A stretch of 64,000 bases of DNA from Zygaena filipendulae (Eukaryota; Arthropoda; Insecta; Lepidoptera; Zygaenidae). Under the pieces are notes generated by a model, which made no database searches, was not told where the DNA came from, and saw only the letters and a program-made list of their open reading frames with translations. The position numbers and the translations under genes are program-made. This document shows, piece after piece, positions 57,814-64,000 of the stretch; within the stretch, counting starts at the first letter, position 1, and every line of letters begins with the position of its first letter. The stretch covers positions 945,001-1,009,000 of the forward strand of contig OU015652.1 of NCBI GenBank assembly GCA_907165275.2, given 5' to 3'.

Positions 57814-58120
57814 CTAGCTGTGCCTCCCGGTTTCACCCGCATGAAAGGTTTTTATACAACAACTTTTTTCCCGACATCCGATTTTAATGAAACAAAGCCT
57901 ATATGTAGCTCCAGACTAAGCTTAATCTACCTGTGAAAATCGCATGACAATCGGTTCAGTAGATGCGGAGATTATCGCGAACAGACAGACAGACAGACAA
58001 AAAAAAGAATTTTAAAGACTTTTTTGGGCTTGGTTACTCTTCTTTTATCACCCCTCTCAATTTTAGGTAAAAATATTCAATTTACAGATCGCGGATTCTA
58101 CTCTTTTATTATAGTATAGA
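57814..58120 (-). mobile_element. Helitron-like element (subfamily B, 307 bp)
   Basis: CTAG is at 57814-57817. The minus-strand start is TCTATACTATAATAAAAGAG, the same as at 49569. The interior has four agac repeats. Confidence 0.73.
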
Positions 58121-58526
58121 TAGAAAGAAGAAGAAAATTACTTTACTGTGGCAAAGGCGCAGTGTGTCGAAGTCTTTAAGCATTTTATTTCAAAATAAAT
58201 AAGTATCGTCCGAAAACCTCATTATGATTTTCATATTACCCTTTTTTAAAAGTGCTAACGTAACTCAAGTAACTGGCAGGAGTGCAGAAATTTCGCAACG
58301 TGACTCGCCTTAAACTTTTCATAAAGTAAACCAAGCTTCGTCCGGCGTCGAGTTAGGTGCATAAGTAAACCGTGGCAACTTGGCCCGTGGAATTTGCGAG
58401 AACTTTGCCGCTTGATAGTATAAAAATTATTTAAATTTATCTCCCGCAATCCAGTTTTAAAGTGAGGTAATTTAATAAAGCACAGTACCTGTGGGAAATG
58501 GTTTGCCCGATATTTTTACTATTATT

Positions 58527-58745
58527 TTTTTTTTTAAATTTTTTTTTATGTCATAGAGGGTAAACGGGCAAGTGGTACACCTGATGGTAAGTGATTACCG
58601 CCGCCCATGGACATCTGGGAATGGGAACTGGCTTTCAAGGGGTCTGTCGGAACACACCGTCAGGTTCTTTTGCAGCTTGAACAGATTTGCAGATTGAAGG
58701 TGGTAGCTAGCCAGCCGGGCACTAGAGAGCACCCTACCACCATGC
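58527..58745 (-). mobile_element. SINE-B fragment
   Basis: It reads poly-T, then atgtcatagagggtaaacgg, then ggtaagtgattaccgccgcc, which is the SINE-B 3' half reversed. The tRNA head is missing and the 5' part is diverged. Confidence 0.68.
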
Positions 58746-59012
58746 ACATTTCTTTTATTATTCATTTATATACAGTGGTTAAATAATATTCATGAGGAAA
58801 ACAAAACTAAAACAATGAAAAAATATCGCACCGGGTTGTGTAAAAACTTGGTCAATTTTATTATTATGAACAGTTCTCATGCCGCTTTAATGTACCGACA
58901 TAATATTTAACTGTATTCGTAATAAAATAAATCGACATGATTTTCAGGTTATGTAATTTTACAAAAGCCCCTTGCATCTAAAGTTTACTCTAGATTTAAT
59001 TTCAAAGCGTCC

Positions 59013-59254
59013 AGAGGGGCTATTACCTATGTAACTTTTGTTTCTATCATTTTATTGTTACAATAAAAAATATGGTAGTTTTGCGATTACAGTATATGCA
59101 CGTTTTGACACCTACTCAATATTTGTAATAAACCAAAATAAACATACTTCAAAAGTTGAAGCTGTCTAAACGTGATTAATTAATCACAAAATTGATATTT
59201 TTCTGATTGAAACTGAAATATGATAGCAACAAAAGTTACATAATTGCCCTGCTG
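59013..59254. mobile_element. MITE X, copy 2
   Basis: It is the inverted relative of 15824-16058. It starts cagaggggctattacctatg and its reversed right end is cagcagggcaattatgtaac. Confidence 0.65.
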
Positions 59255-60895
59255 CTAACAGTTTCTCTATGGAAAATTGCTATCCGTGTAATATTGGGAA
59301 ATTTTATTACTACACTCCTAAAAAAATATGGTAGGTACCTACGTTTTGTAATTTCTTTTGTTTGCATTAATAATATTAAATGGCATACAGTGGGTCATTC
59401 CGATTTAACTCTTTTCGTAAATATTATGTTCTGTACAAAGACGGTTTACCTGGTTGAATAACCACCAAAATGCCAATTGTAATGATCAAGTATCTTTATT
59501 AATATTTTAACACCAAGCTAACAATTCTCACAATATAGTCTCATAAATACGACGCGTCACCATCACAAAAAACCACATGACCAAATCCAGTTGTCATAGT
59601 GTTGCCATATTCGAATGTACAGATTACTTATTTTCTTTATATTCAACAGTAAATAGATACATATGTACTTGTGTGTGTATGTATACTAAACACTCTACTC
59701 GGAACACACACCAATATTCACCATACTATATATACATGTTAGTTTGTGTACGTGTTAATCTTTGTGTAACGACGATGATAAAAATTTACTGAGAAAAGAT
59801 GTAGAATTTGGATTTTTAATTTTTGATCGAAACTCTTAATAATAGGGTACTTGCATGAAATTTATAATAAGAAATTGTGTCAATATTTCAAAAATTGAGC
59901 CTTAGAAAAGCGTTATCGTGAAAGATTTACTAAAAATTTTTTAATAGTTTCCAAAATATTCAATTTTTAATTTTGTGAAACGGAACGTTGCAACGAAACA
60001 CCAATCACAGCCAAGCTTAACACATGACGTCTCTTTTATTTTTTTAGGAAACATTTACCTCTTATAGAGAAGGCAAAAGAAACTAAGTGCATACAGTCAA
60101 CGCATATTTTTCATTTTCTGAAGTTTTTTACTTTAAAATGCATCGGTAACATGCATTTCGATTCTTTACTGGAACTTTTGGAAGTAAATCGACACAGTTC
60201 AACCTTAATTTCGCTTTTGGGATATTGAAGTTATCTGTCTGTCAGTGTCACATGACCCTGTCAATACGACATTGAAATTTCTATCACAGATTAAGTGTGA
60301 CAAGTGACGTCATTCCGCGTTTTGGCGGTAAGGTCTAAAGTAGGAACTTTGAAACGCTCTATTTCATTAATTTATGCATATATTTTTTTTCTTTTTCTTG
60401 CTTTGTTTAAGTAGGCCATATATCTTTAAAATAGACTGAAAAAAAAATTCATGCAAGTACCCTATTCTTCACATAATGCTGTAGTGAGTTACATTTTTAA
60501 ACGCATCCGGTTTAATTATAAAATCAATATTGCTATCTCCATGACCATTAATGCTCGCGCCTTCCGCCACTCGCCGGGGGCTGGCGGCTGGCCGACTTAT
60601 CTGCACCGCTTTAGACAGCCGGGAGCGGACAATGCGCGCGGGGCATCGGGTTACTATCTCCATTGTGTTCTTCTAATGAAAATTGTTAAATCTCCAGAAA
60701 CCAATGGCAGGCAACAATGGCGGAGGATTAATCTCCTTCCCTATCTGATTGTCCAATACTCGTGTATCTTCGGAACGGCAATTCCTTGAAAAAGTATTAT
60801 ACTTTCATATTTAATTGGTAATCCCGGTTTTGGAGTTTTGGAGTAGAAGATAAGGAGTTGTATATTGAAAAACAAACATATTATACAATACAGTA

Positions 60896-60937
60896 TCTTA
60901 CCACTTGCCCGTTTGCCCCCTATGACATAAAAAAGAC
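60896..60937 (+). mobile_element. SINE-B tail fragment
   Basis: It reads ttaccacttgcccgtttgcc then ccctatgacataaaaaag. It directly precedes a subfamily F Helitron copy. Confidence 0.55.
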
Positions 60938-60939
60938 AT

Positions 60940-61232
60940 TGTCTGTTTGTAATTCCAAATTAATGAATAGTTTTTCACTAAATGCGTACGAAAGTATGTA
61001 CCTGCCGTACTAACATCGAAAAATAAATTTTGAAAACTTTTCTCTGTCTTTCTGTCTGTCCGTCTGTCTGTTTGTTTCCGATAATCTCTGAAACGGCTGG
61101 ACCGATTTTAACGGGACTTTCACTGACAGATAGCTGATGTTATATATAAGGAGTAACTTAAGCTACTTTTTATCCCGGAATTCTCGCGAGATCTCTGAAA
61201 TTAACGCGGATTAAACTGCGAGGCACAGCTGG
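60940..61232 (+). mobile_element. Helitron-like element (subfamily F)
   Basis: It contains ctgtttgtaattccaaatta and ggctggaccgattttaacgg, and ends aaactgcgaggcacagCTGG|T. It is the longest F copy here. Confidence 0.67.
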
Positions 61233-61837
61233 TATATTATGTGTTTAAGCTCACGTCCGTCTCCTGGTACAATATGCAGAGACTACAGATCCGTTCTTGC
61301 CACCATTTTACACCTGTTACACCTCTTCTTTTTATTTTCCACATTCATAAACGTTAAGCCAAGATTCAGTCAAATGTTAATACATTTCTTCTTCTTTTTT
61401 ATTAAATGGCAACTTTTGTGTTAATACATAGACCTGTATAACTGATGGATTAACATGTAGTCTTTATGGAGGCAAACATCTCAAGGAACTAGTACTGACG
61501 AGCTTGTTTGTGACAGTTTATTAATTTGAACGAGGCAAAATATCGCACATGGACTGTAGCATGTTGAGATCCACAGTCTACCTATATCTCTGTGAGGCAG
61601 GCGACAGTTTGTGTAGGTGCTCGGCCTTTTTGCACTTTATTTGGTATTTGTTCCGCGCGGATTTACTTGCGTTAATCTCGGAGTTCCCGTGGGAAATGCT
61701 ACAATTTGTTGATCACCACATCTGCAGCCTTATAACAAACGCCGACCGTTTGTACATGAACGGATTATATAAATTTCCCGCGACACTTTCTTTTCATTGT
61801 TCAGACAGGATTTTTTCCATGTCTAATCCTTTGCGAA

Positions 61838-61936
61838 AATGAGTTTGTTTGTTTGTTTGTTACGCTTTCAACGGCTCAACATCATGAAATTTTGCATACA
61901 CGTTTTCAGGGGTACAGAGTAGGACGGGAAAGCTAG
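61838..61936 (+). mobile_element. Helitron-like element, internally deleted
   Basis: It reads aaaatgagtttgtttgtttg, then atgaaattttgcatacacgt, then gacgggaaagCTAG|T. The central gaattcccgcggg block is missing. Confidence 0.55.
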
Positions 61937-64000
61937 TGTTTACCTAATAGTAGGGAGCTAACTGCACGCACGTCTTTAAATAATCCAATTGTAAGTATAT
62001 ATATGAAAATGTCCAAATGTAAGTATAGATAACAAAACAAAATGACGCAAATTATATGGGTCATTAAACATAGAACCTAGTGGGCGCAATTAGAGTAATG
62101 AAGCTTGGACGTCTCGGCTGCCTGCCTCACGTAATTGACGGCGTTAGCGGCTGACAGACGAACTGACAGCCCGAGCTACATGTGTCGCATGATATTAGAA
62201 TAATCTCAATCTCAGCTAAGCGCCCACTCGTGCATGTTGGGAGCATGGATTAACGTCATCAGGCAAATGGGTGCTTTTAATTTTAGGACAGTGAGTTTTC
62301 GTCGCGTCGGAACCGTTGCCAAATATGGTGGCATGTTTTGATTGTTTAAGCTTTGCAATTTTCTATCTAGTAGCTATTAAAGATAGGTAGGTATGTAATT
62401 GGATGTTATGAAAGTCAACTATTTCGGTTCAAAATTAAATTTATTCTCGCTGGAGTTCATAGAAACCCTCCTTTCCATCATCCTTTACCTGAAAATAGTT
62501 TCGTTTCCCTTAGAAGATAAATAGTTTGATCTATAGTAATGCGACAAAAATTAAACCTTTTTTTATTTCTAAACATGCGTCATTGGAACTACTGAACCAA
62601 TTGTGCTTTAACTCGAAGCTATACAGTATCCTTAAAGATAAGATACTTAAGAGAACAGCTATTTGGTATTTAGGCCATGGAATTTTATTGATCATGGTGT
62701 ATTGATTCAGAAAGTGCCCAAAGAGATTTTGAAATTGAGGTTGACAAAACCAAAGATAATATAAATACTGCATGATAAAACTACGGGGAAATGGCTAGTG
62801 GTAAACCTCAGAAGAATAACTAAAGCATGCAGGTAAACTTAATGAAATGTGACACGCCAAATTCTAGGAAGTAGTGTTTTAAGACAGTTCACATCAGATA
62901 TAGATCTGTAGCTAGTGTAAATGATTTAGTACGCTGCTCCTCATGCTTAAATTATGCTTGGCAGCTTTTTTAAGGTAACAGGTCACAGAAAAGAAGAAAA
63001 TTATCCCTGATATTATCTATTTGATGGTTATGCCCTCGCCTACTTGGTCTTATAAAGGTTCGAGGCGCATTTTTACCTAGCACACTTCGGACCCAATTTC
63101 GTTAAAGGTTCTCGAATAAAAAACATATTTGATACTAGAAAATCCGAACTGCCTCTGTATTCCGTTGCTTATCCACATGATTTCTTATGAAGGTTTAGTT
63201 AACTGGTTTTTTGCGAACCCCATTCTGCAGGAGATTTTCGATCAGCACGTCAAATAAATTTGAATCAAAGTAAAACCTTGCTTTTTATAGTGTTACAACA
63301 CGATTTTGTTCAAGCCCCTTATCATATTCAACCAAATTTTTCTGTCAGAGTAGAATTTAAATCTGTATTTTAATAGTCATCATAATTATTATTGTTAATT
63401 AGTTTAAGAGTAACATCATAATCATATAATGGTATTTAGTCTATGTAATTAATGTTCAATAACCGTTAATGTTAATTAAAATTTTAAAATATAATATGAT
63501 TTATTAAGCGAATGGAGCTCGTGTGACTAGACATGAAAGAAATTTATATTCTGTTAAGAACCTCTTATGAGGGAAATTTAAGAGTCGACGAGAGCTGAAC
63601 CTTTGTGAAAGATTCCATTGGGAAGCATAAACAAAATCTCCTTGTGTCGGCTAACACAAAGATGGGAAGCACGTCATACACGACAACATCAATTTACTTC
63701 GTACATCGTAGCACCCAGGTAGCTCTCAGAAATCAATTCGTCCATTCAGCGAACTCCTCGGAGCGACACGGCGTCTCTAATTAGTGTCAGGTTTTTGTAG
63801 CTGGCAACACAGCCGAGATGAGACCAAAGCCCCTCGCTGAGACGCCGGTAATAATGTACCTCAAATTACTTCCAATCTGAGCGAGTTATGAAATTTTACG
63901 TCAAATTGAAAGGATTTTTTACGCCGGAAGGGTTGGATGCTTCGAATAATTTTATTTTAATGTTTAATTGATCTACTTTGTCTAACTAAGCTTTGATGAG

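Larger units (their letters stand above)
52896..64000 (+). other. Intron downstream of host exon C (partial)
   Basis: It begins GTGAGT. No further exon is convincing before the window ends. A CG-rich, palindrome-containing patch at about 52975-53200 just after the exon, and others at about 60540-60740 and 63700-63900, may be regulatory. The intervals 53300-54100, 55900-57810 (apart from one small repeat), 59260-60890 and 61940-64000 show nothing else I can name. Confidence 0.55.

Noticed and set aside
60451..60789. 112-codon ORF in a GC-rich patch
   Set aside because: No recognisable domain, no good splice context, and a competing antisense ORF; more likely a non-coding GC-rich patch.

Overview
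The window looks like a nuclear stretch of a lepidopteran (moth or butterfly) genome. It is AT-rich and almost free of long ORFs. It is packed with Helitron-like elements that end in CTAG, tRNA-derived SINEs with a core I associate with Lepidoptera, LINE 3' ends, and MITEs. The organism assignment is inference from repeat content, not from a named gene.

Host gene. I see three short internal exons of one + strand gene, at 9474-9524, 47209-47357 and 52845-52895. Each has a canonical AG acceptor and GT donor, and the reading phases agree across both junctions. They encode a tyrosine-rich acidic segment, then a segment resembling the start of an ADAM (M12B) metalloprotease prodomain, then a basic Gly/Tyr/Arg microexon. 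The rest of the window is therefore probably intron: more than 9.4 kb upstream, 37.7 kb, 5.5 kb, and more than 11.1 kb downstream. The gene's start and end lie outside the window.

Centrepiece (37697-45193). A Ty3/gypsy element, most like the CsRn1/Kabuki group, sits in the large intron in the same orientation as the host gene. It has 927-bp LTRs that look identical, a 4-bp target duplication (AACC), and a primer-binding site matching tRNA-Trp over about 33 nt. It lacks gag and protease: pol begins right after the primer-binding site. A 5'-truncated Jockey-type LINE (41115-43900, with an 11-bp target duplication) is inserted in frame near the end of integrase. The result is one uninterrupted 1,686-codon frame holding two unrelated reverse transcriptases. 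The gypsy element itself landed inside an older ~352-bp inverted-repeat element.

The rest of the introns. About 40 non-autonomous Helitron-like copies form several subfamilies; some are fused end to end. One ~330-bp MITE family occurs nine times and carries two TGACGTCA (CRE/ATF) sites in most copies. Two hAT-type MITEs have perfect 8-bp target duplications, at 1219-1503 and 27519-27970. There are also a Tc1/mariner-like MITE at 49074-49538, two SINE families, several LINE tails and some perfect hairpins. Nesting occurs in both directions: Helitrons in MITEs and MITEs in Helitrons.

No bona fide tRNA, rRNA, CRISPR array or complete host gene was found.
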